A DNA stretch of 64,000 nt from Hyphococcus flavus (GTDB taxonomy: Bacteria > Pseudomonadota > Alphaproteobacteria > Caulobacterales > Parvularculaceae): contig NZ_CP118166.1 of assembly GCF_028748065.1 (NCBI RefSeq), forward strand, positions 1,751,501-1,815,500. The letters are read 5' to 3'. Made by a program: the position numbers and the translations under genes. Of this stretch, positions 42,666 through 51,819 are shown piece after piece (the first letter of the stretch is position 1; every line of letters starts with the position of its first letter). Under the pieces are notes generated by a model. That model had not been told where the DNA came from and made no database searches. It was given only the letters and a program-made list of their open reading frames with translations.

Positions 42666-44615
42666 TCACTGACACGCCAAACACTCATCATAGTCCGTCT
42701 TCGCGGCGGCCTGCATCATCGCGGCCATGCCGCCTTCAGCGCCGATGTTTTCCGCGCCGGGCTCGGTTTTCATCTCCGCTTCGTCGTTTGCGGCTTTCTT
42801 GCCGTTGGCGAAGCCCGCGCGCTGGATCGATTTCGAGCGGCAGTAATAGAGCGACTTGACGCCTTTCTCCCACGCTGACCAGTGCAGCATGTGAAGGTCC
42901 CATTTATCGACATCGCCGGGGATGAAGATGTTCACCGACTGGCCCTGACAGATGTAAGGCGTGCGGTCGGCCGCAAGCTCGATCACCCAGCGCTGGTCAA
43001 GTTCGAACGCTGTCTTGAAGACGTCTTTTTCGTCCTGCGTCAGGCAATCAAGATGCTGGACGGAGCCTTCGTGTTCGAGGATCGAGGTCCAGATCTCGTC
43101 CGTATCCTGACCTTTCTCGGCGAGCAATTTCTTCAGCGCCACATTCTTGACCGTGAACGAGCCCGAAAGCGTCTTGTGCGTGAAGACGTTGGCCGGGATC
43201 GGCTCGATGCAAGGCGAGCAGCCGCCGCAGATGATCGAGATCGACGCGGTCGGCGCAATCGCCATCTTGTGGCTGAAACGCTGCTTGATGCCGCGCTCTT
43301 CCGCGTCGGGGCAGGCGCCGCGTTCTTCGGCGAGCGTGACGGAGGCCGCGTCGGCGCCCATGCGGATGTGTTTGAACAGGCGATTGTTCCACGACTTCGC
43401 CATGGCGCTTTCGAACGGAATGTTCATGGACTGGAGGAACGAGTGGAAGCCCATGAGGCCGAGCCCCACGGAACGCTCGCGCATGGCGGAGTATGCCGCC
43501 TTGGCCATGGACGCCGGGGCGCGGTCGATAAAGTCCTGCAGCACATTGTCGAGGAAACGCATGACATCCTCGATGAATTGCGGCTCGTCCTTCCATTCCC
43601 AGTATTTCTCGGCGTTGACGGAGGAGAGGCAGCAAACGGCGGTGCGGTCTTCGCCCAGATGATCCTTGCCGGTGTGCAGCATGATTTCAGAGCAGAGGTT
43701 CGAGGTTGAAACCTTCAGCCCCAGATCGCGCTGGTGCTTCGCCATCTGCTTGTTCACCGTGTCGGAGAACAACAGGTAAGGCTCGCCGGTGGCAAGGCGC
43801 ACCTCGAGGATCTTCTGCCACAATTTCCGTGCACTGATGGTGCGCAGGACCTCACCCGTCTTTGGCGATTTAAGGCCGAATTCCTCGTCGTTCTGAACAG
43901 CGAGCATGAATTCATCGGTGATGTTGACGCCGTGGTGCAGGTTCAGCGACTTGCGGTTGAAATCGCCTGACGGTTTGCGGATCTCGAGAAACTCCTCGAT
44001 TTCCGGGTGATGCACGTCAAGGTAACAGGCCGCTGAACCACGGCGGAGCGAGCCCTGGGAAATCGCGAGCGTCAGCGAATCCATCACGCGGATAAACGGA
44101 ATGATGCCGCTGGTCGCGCCTGCGTGCTTCACTTTCTCGCCAATGGAACGGACGCCGCCCCAATAGGTGCCGATGCCGCCGCCATTTGAGGCGAGGGCGA
44201 CGTTTTCGTTCCAGGTGGAGACGATGTCGTCGAGCGAATCGCCAACGCCGTTCAAAAAGCAAGAGATTGGCAGACCGCGATTGGCGCCGCCATTCGACAG
44301 CACGGGCGTCGCCGGCATGAACCAGAGTTTCGAGATATAGCCATAGATGCGCTGGGCGTGGTCGGCGTCATCGCCATAGGTGCGCGCGACCCGGGCGAAC
44401 ATATCCTGAAACGACTCACCGGGGAGGAGGTAACGGTCCTCCATGGTGGTCTTGCCGAAATCCGTGAGCAAAGCGTCGCGCGAGCGGTCGACCTTGATGT
44501 CGCGAACCACTTTCAGGGCCGGTTTTACGGCCTGTTCTGCGACCGGCGCTGCGGGGGCGTTTGCCGCCTCCTGGTTGACGTTTTCAACAGATTTGGCGGC
44601 TTCTGAGAACGACAT
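42666..44615 (-). CDS. nrdA: Ribonucleoside-diphosphate reductase, alpha subunit
   Basis: About 649 residues from ATG 44615, preceded by GGGGAAG; an upstream in-frame start would extend through the regulatory region and is less likely. Class I catalytic features: PISCFLNG and SNLCSEIML (active-site cysteines), NSxGGG-like ASNGGGIGTYWGG, PTASISIICGGCSPCIEP, and a C-terminal CLACQ redox pair. No ATP-cone is evident at the N-terminus. It reduces ribonucleotides to deoxyribonucleotides with a beta subunit encoded elsewhere. Two NrdR boxes lie upstream, so NrdR control by nucleotide pools is expected. Confidence 0.95.
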   Translation of the reverse strand: MSFSEAAKSVENVNQEAANAPAAPVAEQAVKPALKVVRDIKVDRSRDALLTDFGKTTMEDRYLLPGESFQDMFARVARTYGDDADHAQRIYGYISKLWFMPATPVLSNGGANRGLPISCFLNGVGDSLDDIVSTWNENVALASNGGGIGTYWGGVRSIGEKVKHAGATSGIIPFIRVMDSLTLAISQGSLRRGSAACYLDVHHPEIEEFLEIRKPSGDFNRKSLNLHHGVNITDEFMLAVQNDEEFGLKSPKTGEVLRTISARKLWQKILEVRLATGEPYLLFSDTVNKQMAKHQRDLGLKVSTSNLCSEIMLHTGKDHLGEDRTAVCCLSSVNAEKYWEWKDEPQFIEDVMRFLDNVLQDFIDRAPASMAKAAYSAMRERSVGLGLMGFHSFLQSMNIPFESAMAKSWNNRLFKHIRMGADAASVTLAEERGACPDAEERGIKQRFSHKMAIAPTASISIICGGCSPCIEPIPANVFTHKTLSGSFTVKNVALKKLLAEKGQDTDEIWTSILEHEGSVQHLDCLTQDEKDVFKTAFELDQRWVIELAADRTPYICQGQSVNIFIPGDVDKWDLHMLHWSAWEKGVKSLYYCRSKSIQRAGFANGKKAANDEAEMKTEPGAENIGAEGGMAAMMQAAAKTDYDECLACQ

Positions 44616-44744
44616 CGCTTCCCCGTTTTTCCCGTTTCGCGTCCAAAACAGACACGCAAATTCCCTTGCTCCGGATTGGCCTGAAGGGTCCGCATCCGGC
44701 GCGGCTTTTCGTTTCTTTTGTGATATGCCGACGGGTCCCCATCG

Positions 44745-44792
44745 ACACAAGATATAGTGATAGAGACCCGGGCCAACGTCAATATGAAGTTG
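44745..44792 (-). promoter_or_regulatory. Paired NrdR boxes
   Basis: ACACAAGATATAGTGA (44745-44760) matches 14 of 16 bases of the NrdR consensus ACACAATATATAGTGT. A weaker copy starts at 44777 (9 of 16), 32 bp away, the usual three-turn spacing. They lie 130-180 bp upstream of the nrdA start codon. Confidence 0.85.
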
Positions 44793-44875
44793 GTCCATGG
44801 GCAAAAGTTTTTGGTTAAGGAGGTCTTAACGGGGCGCAATCCGTGCGCTTCAAACCTTAACGGAAGTTGAGGTTT

Positions 44876-46276
44876 TTACGGGGTTTTCGACCCTCGTTTC
44901 GATCCCGTTTTACCCGCCTCAGGAGCTTCAAATTTTTTTGCGTAGGCATCGGTCCGCCACTCCCGTGGCGCCCCGGCGAACCCGGTTTCGACGAACTTCA
45001 CCGACGAATCGCGCCGGCGCCATTCAGGTTCCGCATCGTCTCCGGCGAAATCGGCGTTCGTGTGATTCGTGGTTGAAGAAGTTGTCGATCGCCCGCCGAC
45101 GCGCGCCCGGAAAACGTCGACAGCGTCCTTGATCCGGCGCGTGATGTCGGCCGGGTGCAACGCGCTTTTCGAGGCAAAGCCGCTGCGCAGCGCCGTCAGG
45201 GCCTCGGCCCGGGCTTTTGCTGCGACGCCTTCGGTTAAGGGGCCGGTAAAAAGCGAGAGCAGGCCGCCCACCAGCGCGTAAATCAGGCCGCCAGCGAGGA
45301 TGAACTGCACAGCCCAGGGATAACTGGTGACCGCGACCACCGCTTTCACATCGGCCACCGGTTCCGGCTCCGGCGCATAGGCCACGTGCATCATGATGCC
45401 GCCTGCCAGCAGGCCAGTGATGAATGCGACGGCAAGCCCCATGATCCCGCCGCCGCCGACGCCGCCCGCGCGCGCGAGAAATCCTTTAAACATGCGCTGG
45501 GCGCGGTCTGTTTCATCGCCGCTCAAAAAGCTGATCTCACGGAAAAAATCATGCGCTTCAAGCGCCGTCAGATGCGCGCGGGAAAGGTCGTCAATGGCGT
45601 CCGCCGGGTGGCCGCGCTTGTCCATGGCGGCGCGCAAGCCGGTCAGGGTTTCATCGAACTCGTCGGCGGCTTCGGCCATTTTCGCGCCCAGCGCTTCGGC
45701 CTCGCGTTTGATGCGGTCATTGTTGGAATTGCCGAACAGATGGGTCAGCGCCGCAACGCCGAACGGCACGGCGAGGCCGACGGCGGCGACGGTGAAGAAC
45801 GCGCGGAACAATGCCGCCGCATCGGCAAAGGGGATGGCGCCAGCGACAACGCCCAGACCATCGGCTCTTGCATTCAGGATGCCGAGATGCAGCCAGCCTG
45901 CGACGCCCAGCCAGAATAAACCAATAATGACGCGCAGCCCTTGCGCCATCAGCGTGATTTCGCCTTCGCGCCGGTCCTCGATGCGCGATGAAAGCCGCCA
46001 GGTTGGTTCGCGAAGGTCTTCCTTGCGGCGGGCCATGGCCTGCGCCGATTGTTCTAACTGCATGGCCAGCGGCAATGCGTGGCCGCTTTCATCTTCTGCG
46101 GCAGCGCCGGATGGAAAGAGCGCCGTAGTGGGGTCGGAAAAAAACGGGCGATCCTGTTCGGTTTCTGATGCCGGGGCGTGCTGCGGAGCCTTTTTGGGTG
46201 CAAGCCGTTTCAGCGCCGAATCCGCGCTTGCGCGCATCGCGTTCAGCATTCCGCCCTTGTTTTCGCCTGACGCCAT
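44876..46276 (-). CDS. Hypothetical membrane protein
   Basis: A 466-residue protein with an N-terminal cytoplasmic stretch (about 1-110, Ala/Lys-rich), two hydrophobic helices (about 112-165), a long helical cytoplasmic loop (DRIKREAEALGAKMAEAADEFDETL and HLTALEAHDFFREISFLSG), two more helices (about 275-345) and a disordered, charged C-terminus. No family recognised. The pattern suggests a membrane-anchored scaffold or regulatory protein. It starts near the divergent thioesterase gene. Confidence 0.75.
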   Translation of the reverse strand: MASGENKGGMLNAMRASADSALKRLAPKKAPQHAPASETEQDRPFFSDPTTALFPSGAAAEDESGHALPLAMQLEQSAQAMARRKEDLREPTWRLSSRIEDRREGEITLMAQGLRVIIGLFWLGVAGWLHLGILNARADGLGVVAGAIPFADAAALFRAFFTVAAVGLAVPFGVAALTHLFGNSNNDRIKREAEALGAKMAEAADEFDETLTGLRAAMDKRGHPADAIDDLSRAHLTALEAHDFFREISFLSGDETDRAQRMFKGFLARAGGVGGGGIMGLAVAFITGLLAGGIMMHVAYAPEPEPVADVKAVVAVTSYPWAVQFILAGGLIYALVGGLLSLFTGPLTEGVAAKARAEALTALRSGFASKSALHPADITRRIKDAVDVFRARVGGRSTTSSTTNHTNADFAGDDAEPEWRRRDSSVKFVETGFAGAPREWRTDAYAKKFEAPEAGKTGSKRGSKTP

Positions 46277-46458
46277 TTCCCGAACCCCCTCGCTCGTACC
46301 CTGTTCCCCACGGCATCGTAGCCCAAAACGGGAGAGGGGTTAATCCTGCGATTGCGGCCATGATCGCCCGATTGCGTAGATTTTATGCGGAACCCGCCAG
46401 AATTCCTGCTGCAGGAATCACTTGTTTCCCGAGCCGCGCGGCGCAAATAGGGCGGACC

Positions 46459-47259
46459 ATGAATGACAATTTTTCCTCCCTAATCGATGGCGCTGCGTTC
46501 AATGACGGCGTTTTTTCCCTGACGATCCCGTCTGGCTGGATGCAGGGGCGCACAACTTATGGCGGGCTCTCGGCTGCGCTGTGCCTCGAAACAGCCTTGC
46601 GTGCGTTTCCCGATCTGCCGCCGTTGCGTTCGGCGTTAGTTTCGTTCATCGGACCTGCCGGCGGGGCGGTAGAAGGCCGTGCAAACCTCCTGCGGCGGGG
46701 CAAGTCAGTTGCGTTTGTTGAATCCGAGCTGACGTCCGGGGCGGGCGTGGCGACACGATGCAACTTTGCTTTCGGCGCGAGGCGAGAGTCTGAGTTCGAT
46801 AGGACATTCACGCCAAGGCCCTCATTGCCGGGCCCTGATGCGTGCGAGCCGTTCTTTCCGGAAATACCTGCGCAAAACCGGCCGCCAAGTTTTACAGATC
46901 ATTTCGGCGTGCGCCTCGCCAAAGGCGCGCGTCCCGTCAGCGGCGCCAGCGAACATGAGTTCCATTTGTGGGTGCGGCATCAAGATCCGCATGCGCAAGG
47001 AATTGTGGCGTTGCTGGCTCTTGCCGACATGCCGCCGCCTGCGGTGTTTCCAATGTTCAAAAGCTTCGCGCCGATCAGTTCCATGACCTGGATGGTCAAC
47101 ATCCTTAGCGACAAGCCCGATTCAAAAGACGGCTGGTGGCTGTTGCAATCGCGCGGTGAGAATGCGTCGGAAGGCTATTCCAGTCAGGACATGCTGGTCT
47201 GGAACAGCGACGGCGAACTGGTGATCGCCGGTCGGCAATCCGTGGCGATATTTGTCTAG
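46459..47259 (+). CDS. Acyl-CoA thioesterase-like protein (double hotdog)
   Basis: A 266-residue protein from ATG 46459. It has the TesB-like double hotdog layout: MQGRTTYGGLSAALCLETALRA (first fold, with the Gly-Gly block), SALVSFIGPAGGAVEGRANLLRRGKSVAFVE, and a second hotdog ending SYSSQDMLVWNSDGELVIAG-type strands (SEGYSSQDMLVW). TesB relatives hydrolyse acyl-CoA thioesters; chain-length preference is unknown. The stop overlaps that of the convergent ABC-F gene by 4 nt. Confidence 0.86.
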   Translation: MNDNFSSLIDGAAFNDGVFSLTIPSGWMQGRTTYGGLSAALCLETALRAFPDLPPLRSALVSFIGPAGGAVEGRANLLRRGKSVAFVESELTSGAGVATRCNFAFGARRESEFDRTFTPRPSLPGPDACEPFFPEIPAQNRPPSFTDHFGVRLAKGARPVSGASEHEFHLWVRHQDPHAQGIVALLALADMPPPAVFPMFKSFAPISSMTWMVNILSDKPDSKDGWWLLQSRGENASEGYSSQDMLVWNSDGELVIAGRQSVAIFV

Positions 47260-49073
47260 GCGCTTTCAATCTCTTCCCGCCTCATCTCGAGCGTCAACCA
47301 TTCCTCTTCTTTGGCCGCCAGAGATTCTTCGGCGGCGGCGAGGTCTTTCGCGGCGATGTCGAACAAGGCGGCGTCTTTGGCGAACAAATCCGGGTCTTCG
47401 AGCTTAGTTTTGAGCGCAGCGATCTGCGTCTGTAGCGTGTCGATTTCGCCCGGCAGGTTTTTCAGGGCGTACTGCTCCTTGTAGGAGAGTTTTGCCTTCG
47501 CGGCGGATTTCGGTCTTGCACCAGTTACAGCTTGTTTCAGGGGTTTTGTTTTTGGTGCGGCGTTTTCCATGCCTGGTGCGCTGCCACGCTGCGCGACCAT
47601 ATCGTCATAGCCGCCGGCATATCTTATCCAGCGAGCGCTTCTGTCCGGATCGGTCGTGACAACGCTGGTGACCAGATTATCGAGAAACTGACGGTCGTGG
47701 CTGATCAGCAATAGCGTTCCTTCATACGCAGCAAGTTGCTCTTCCAGCATTTCCAGCGTTTCAAGATCAAGATCGTTTGTCGGTTCGTCTAGAATGAGCA
47801 GGTTCGAAGGTCTTGCCATCGCAGCGGCGAGGGCAAGACGGCCGCGCTCACCGCCTGAAAGCGCTGTCACGGGCTGGCGCCACTGTTCGGCTTCGAACAG
47901 GAAATCTTTCAGATAGGTTGCAACATGACGTTTGTGACCATTGATCGTTACCCAGTCACCCGTGCTGTCGTTGATGGCGTCGGCGACTCGCATTTCAGGC
48001 TTAAGTGATGCGCGGCGCTGGTCGAGCGATACGATATCGAGATTTGTGCCGAGCGTTACCTTGCCGGTGCCGGGCGTCAGGGCGCCTGTAAGAATATTGA
48101 TGAGCGTTGTTTTGCCGGCCCCGTTCGGACCGACGATCCCTATGCGGTCGCCGCGGGCGATCTCGATTGAAAAATCGTCAATGATCGTACAGTCGCCAAA
48201 CGATTTTGAAATGTGTTCAGCAACAACGGCTCTTTTGCCAGACGCGCCGCCGGACTGAATGGAAATATTCGCCGCACCTTGCGGGCGCCGCGTTTCCTTT
48301 AACTGTTTGCGCATGGCCTGCAACTCGCCGACGCGGCGCATATTGCGTTTTCGCCGGGCGGTGACGCCATATCGCATCCAGTGTTCTTCAGCGACGATTT
48401 TTCGGCCAAGTTTGTGTAGCGCTTGCTCTTCTTCTTCGAGGAACTTGTCACGCCAGCTTTCGAATTCGCGAAAGCCTTTACCGGTCGCGCGCGTTGCGCC
48501 GCGATCAATCCACACGGTTTCGGTGGTGATGGTTTGCAGGAACCGGCGGTCATGGCTGATGAGAACGAGCGCCGACGCTGTTTGGCGCAGCTTATTTTCC
48601 AACCAGGCGATGGCGGGAATATCCAGATGGTTTGTCGGCTCGTCGAGCAGGAGAATATCCGGTTTCGCCGATAACGCCTGCACATTCGCCGCCCGGCGCA
48701 ACTCACCGCCGGAAAGTCCTTGTGGTGATGCGTCTGGGGTCAATCCCAGCTCTTCAAGCATTGCTTCCCCAAGATGGGGATCACCCATTTCATCAAGACC
48801 CGAGGCGACGTACTCGCCAAGGGTTTTAAAACCGCTTGCGTCAGGTTCCTGCGGAAGATAGCGCACCGTTACGCCGGGATGGATAAACCGTTCGCCCGCG
48901 TCGGGTTCGACAAGACCGGCGGCGATTTTCATGAGCGTTGACTTGCCTGACCCATTTCGGCCCACCAGCGCGATGCGCGCCCGTTCCTGGACTGCAAGCG
49001 TTGCTTTATCGAACAGGGTCTCGCCGCCGATCGACAGGTCTATTTCCGCAAGGGATATAAGTTGGGTTGGCAT
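47256..49073 (-). CDS. ABC-F family ATPase (Uup-like)
   Basis: A 605-residue protein with two ATPase domains and no membrane segments. Walker A motifs: GRNGSGKST (about 38) and GPNGAGKTT (about 315); signatures LSGGELRR and LSGGERGR; Walker B LLDEPTNHLD and LILDEPTNDLD. The inter-domain linker is basic (GVTARRKRNMRRVGEL). The C-terminal about 80 residues form a coiled coil (SYKEQYALKNLPGEIDTLQT), typical of Uup. ABC-F proteins act on ribosomes; Uup also influences transposon excision and ribosome assembly in E. coli. Subfamily call is moderate. Confidence 0.92.
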   Translation of the reverse strand: MPTQLISLAEIDLSIGGETLFDKATLAVQERARIALVGRNGSGKSTLMKIAAGLVEPDAGERFIHPGVTVRYLPQEPDASGFKTLGEYVASGLDEMGDPHLGEAMLEELGLTPDASPQGLSGGELRRAANVQALSAKPDILLLDEPTNHLDIPAIAWLENKLRQTASALVLISHDRRFLQTITTETVWIDRGATRATGKGFREFESWRDKFLEEEEQALHKLGRKIVAEEHWMRYGVTARRKRNMRRVGELQAMRKQLKETRRPQGAANISIQSGGASGKRAVVAEHISKSFGDCTIIDDFSIEIARGDRIGIVGPNGAGKTTLINILTGALTPGTGKVTLGTNLDIVSLDQRRASLKPEMRVADAINDSTGDWVTINGHKRHVATYLKDFLFEAEQWRQPVTALSGGERGRLALAAAMARPSNLLILDEPTNDLDLETLEMLEEQLAAYEGTLLLISHDRQFLDNLVTSVVTTDPDRSARWIRYAGGYDDMVAQRGSAPGMENAAPKTKPLKQAVTGARPKSAAKAKLSYKEQYALKNLPGEIDTLQTQIAALKTKLEDPDLFAKDAALFDIAAKDLAAAEESLAAKEEEWLTLEMRREEIESA

Positions 49074-49207
49074 GCTGATCGTCTCTTTCGGGTGTTCCTC
49101 GTTATCATGCTGATGATTTGTTGCAACGCCGCATTATTTTACGAAATGTTGCGAGTCTCGTGACAGGCTCATTGCTCTGATGCAGGAAATGTCACCCTGA
49201 GAACGCT

Positions 49208-49759
49208 GTGCATCCGTTGAAGCAATATCTATCAGAGGTTGAGGAACCGGTCCGGGACTTTGCGGAACGGATTGGCGCTTCCCGTCAGACCTTGTATCGC
49301 ATCATCAATGGCGCACAGGCGCCCAAGCCCGCGCTTGCCCGCCGTATCGTCGAGGCGACTGGCGGTGCGGTGACCCTTAACATGCTTTATGGCGGCGGCG
49401 CGCCAGGGTCGGCGGATATCGTTAACCTTGATGCAAGAGGTGACGAAAGGCCGTTGGATCATGGCTGTCTAAGGCTCGCCATTGCGGTGGTCGTGAACCA
49501 TCTGCGTTCGCCGGACGCCCAATTGTCACCGCCGGATACGATGGATGTCGCGGCGGAAGCAGTGGCGAACACTTATGTTGCGCTGTCAAAAGTCACGACC
49601 CGTCAGGGTCCGGCTCGTCTTGAGCAAGCTCTGCGGCCAGTACTTGAAGAAATTCTGAAAGAGTGCGGGGGCTCTCCTGCTGCGGCGGCGCTTGATCGCG
49701 GCGCTGAGCTTGCGGCTCAACTCTACCTGAAGTCGGGTGAGATGCAGCGTTCCTTGTGA
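49208..49759 (+). CDS. HTH (YdaS/Cro-like) domain protein
   Basis: A 183-residue protein from GTG 49208. Residues about 12-60 are a helix-turn-helix (VRDFAERIGASRQTLYRIING) of the Cro/YdaS kind. The C-terminal two thirds are helical, without a recognised domain (LSPPDTMDVAAEAVANTYVAL, GPARLEQALRPVLEEILKE). It is first of a group of three small genes on this strand, with a 221-nt gap before the next. A phage-derived or accessory regulator is plausible. Confidence 0.78.
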   Translation: MHPLKQYLSEVEEPVRDFAERIGASRQTLYRIINGAQAPKPALARRIVEATGGAVTLNMLYGGGAPGSADIVNLDARGDERPLDHGCLRLAIAVVVNHLRSPDAQLSPPDTMDVAAEAVANTYVALSKVTTRQGPARLEQALRPVLEEILKECGGSPAAAALDRGAELAAQLYLKSGEMQRSL

Positions 49760-49980
49760 ACGCTGGTTCAACAACAAAATCCTGGCGTTTTATCTCGCTG
49801 GCGCGCCGTTTAGCGACACGCCACATGGCGCGGCCAATTCTGGCGGCGTAGTTGTCTTCGTCCGCTGTCAAGTCAAAAAATCCCCCATAGGTTGTATTTA
49901 TTTATAGATTTCAACGAAACTCGCGCTAAGGTTGTGACGATGTATGAGTAACACACCTTTTGATCACGAGGACAAATATA

Positions 49981-50295
49981 ATGAACGACCTTCGTAAAGA
50001 GCAGTTGGCGTTGTTGCGTTTCGAGAAGCAAATTGCGGGCCTGGCTGTGACGTTGGCCGCTGGTGCGGCCGTCGCAAAAGGCGTTGATGGCAAGCTTCAT
50101 GCAGCAAGTGGCAGTGAGGCTTATGCGCAAATCCAGGATGCGCTCGTCAACCTGGCGCAAGCGACGAGCCAGGCGCATGACGCGTTGAATGTGAAGGCGC
50201 TGGAAATTGGGGCCAATCTGTTTGAGGCGGCTGGCGGCGGCTTACCCAAACCAAATCCGGAGACTGCCGTAAGATCGATTCTGGGGCTTGGATAA
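49981..50295 (+). CDS. Small helical protein, unknown
   Basis: A 104-residue protein from ATG 49981 with GAGGA 9 nt upstream. It is almost entirely helical (RKEQLALLRFEKQIAGLAV, SEAYAQIQDALVNLAQATSQ), ending in a Pro/Gly tail. No cysteine, no membrane segment. The overall look is of phage or prophage accessory proteins. Its last codons overlap the 5' end of the following open frame in the -1 frame. Confidence 0.72.
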   Translation: MNDLRKEQLALLRFEKQIAGLAVTLAAGAAVAKGVDGKLHAASGSEAYAQIQDALVNLAQATSQAHDALNVKALEIGANLFEAAGGGLPKPNPETAVRSILGLG

Positions 50296-50384
50296 CAATC
50301 AGTATCTATGCGGTCTTTGTCAGCATCACGCTGCTTGCCGCATTTCAATCCCGGTCGTCGCAAATTGCGGCGGCCGCCCGGCTG

Positions 50385-50699
50385 GTGGCGGTCAATTGGG
50401 GGTTTTCGCTGCAGTTGTGGATGATCGCGGAAGGCACGGCGCTGACCCTTTCCTTTCTGGCGGTAGACGCGGTTACGGCTGCTGCATTTTTTATGATGTG
50501 CCGGCGTCGGTGGTTTCCGGCGCCGCTATTTTTTCTACACGCGGTATTGGTGATTTATCATCTTTGTACGGTGTTGCTGATAGAAAGCGCTTATATCGTC
50601 CAGGTAATGCTGAATCGCGCCTTTGATATAGAGTTACTATATGTTTCAGGCTGCGCGATTTTCAGAATACTGATTTTGCGCCGCGCTGCGCGTATCTAA
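50385..50699 (+). CDS. Small membrane protein; true N-terminus uncertain
   Basis: From GTG 50385 the product has 104 residues with three hydrophobic segments (SFLAVDAVTAAAFFMM, LFFLHAVLVIYHLCTVLL, LLYVSGCAIFRILIL). The same frame stays open upstream to 50226 and encodes another membrane helix (ISIYAVFVSITLLAAF), but there is no ATG, GTG or TTG in that part. Either the start is an unusual codon, or the protein is made by a -1 frameshift from the preceding gene, or the first helix is not translated. The stop overlaps the convergent hydrolase stop by 4 nt. Confidence 0.6.
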   Translation: MAVNWGFSLQLWMIAEGTALTLSFLAVDAVTAAAFFMMCRRRWFPAPLFFLHAVLVIYHLCTVLLIESAYIVQVMLNRAFDIELLYVSGCAIFRILILRRAARI

Positions 50700-51634
50700 A
50701 GCGATTTGATGAATTCAGCGATATCCGCATGCGCCTCGCGCGTCTCGGCAAGGCTCCAGTGCATATGAAACAGATGGAACATGCCATCATATACGCGTAA
50801 GGTCGCGTCAGCACCTGCGCGTCTTGCCGCTTGCGTAAACCGCGCTGCATCACCCAGCAGCACTTCGCGCAGTCCCACATGAGCTAGCATTGGCGGAAAG
50901 CCTTCGAAGTTGCCGTAAATAGGCGAAACCATCGGGTTATTCAGCTTCTCGCCCGGTGCATAGTAACTGAACAGTTTGCGGCAGTTGCGCCCGCCATTTG
51001 AACGGATCAACGGGTCATGACCGTCAAGCGTGTAATGGGTGTCGCTCGCGCCAGCGCCGTCAAGCGCGGGAGAAACCAGTATAGCCGCGGCTGGTATTTT
51101 GACGCCTTCATCGCGCCAGCGAAGCATTGCGGCCGTGGCGATCGCGCCGCCAATCGAGTCGCCAAAAATCACAACGCGCCGTTGGCTGCCGTCATTGAGA
51201 AGTGATCTGTAAACACTGTCCACTTGATCAATCTGTGTCGGGAAACGCGCTTCCGGCAGTAGAGTGTAGTCTACGCCGACAGCGTCAACGCCGCTTAAAT
51301 GGCATGTCGGCAATATCATGGATGCGTTGACGCGCGGTGATCCGCTAACAAGTCCGCCGCCATGAACGTAAAGCAAGACTAAATCATCACGCCGCGCGGT
51401 TTGCGTTTCGTATCGTACGCAGGAAACGCCCGCGATTTCGTCATCGCTCATCCGGTATGGGAAGTCGATTTCGTCTAGCGCTTTGAGCCATTCCTGGTTG
51501 GCGAAGTGCCGCGCAAGACCGCGCGTTAGTGGGTTCATCCACGTATCCAGCGTGGGGTAGGTTCTTAAGCCCGCAATATGCGCACGCGCAGTATCGCTAA
51601 TCGCTTTGCCCAATCGACGTGCTGCTAACGCCAT
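50696..51634 (-). CDS. Alpha/beta hydrolase, hormone-sensitive lipase family
   Basis: A 312-residue esterase/lipase. The family oxyanion motif VHGGGLVSGSP is near residue 92, the nucleophile elbow FGDSIGGAIATA near 162, the aspartate in the region around LGDAARF and the histidine in MFHLFHMHW near the C-terminus. No signal peptide, so cytoplasmic. Likely hydrolyses short-chain carboxylic esters. Confidence 0.92.
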   Translation of the reverse strand: MALAARRLGKAISDTARAHIAGLRTYPTLDTWMNPLTRGLARHFANQEWLKALDEIDFPYRMSDDEIAGVSCVRYETQTARRDDLVLLYVHGGGLVSGSPRVNASMILPTCHLSGVDAVGVDYTLLPEARFPTQIDQVDSVYRSLLNDGSQRRVVIFGDSIGGAIATAAMLRWRDEGVKIPAAAILVSPALDGAGASDTHYTLDGHDPLIRSNGGRNCRKLFSYYAPGEKLNNPMVSPIYGNFEGFPPMLAHVGLREVLLGDAARFTQAARRAGADATLRVYDGMFHLFHMHWSLAETREAHADIAEFIKSL

Positions 51635-51819
51635 GATCTCCCCTACGCAAAAACCTTTTACACGCGGTGGTGTAGCAGCGAGTTTGACCTTCGCGCTGGA
51701 AATATCTGGTTAACGGCAATTCTAAAATGTGACGACAAAAAGCGCGTGCGACCGCATTTTTAAGCCGCACGCGCATGAATTTGGTAATCTCGGTAAACAG
51801 AGTTTAAGGAAAGGCGCGT

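Noticed and set aside
43048-43709. Long frames antisense or out of frame within nrdA
   Set aside because: nrdA is intact and fully explained by its family; these frames arise from its GC-rich third positions.
45393-46343. Plus-strand frame of 316 codons
   Set aside because: Antisense shadow of the 466-residue membrane protein; Pro/Ser/Arg-rich low-complexity translation and no ribosome-binding site.
49208-50699. Considered as an intact prophage
   Set aside because: Only three small genes; no integrase, terminase, capsid or tail genes are present.
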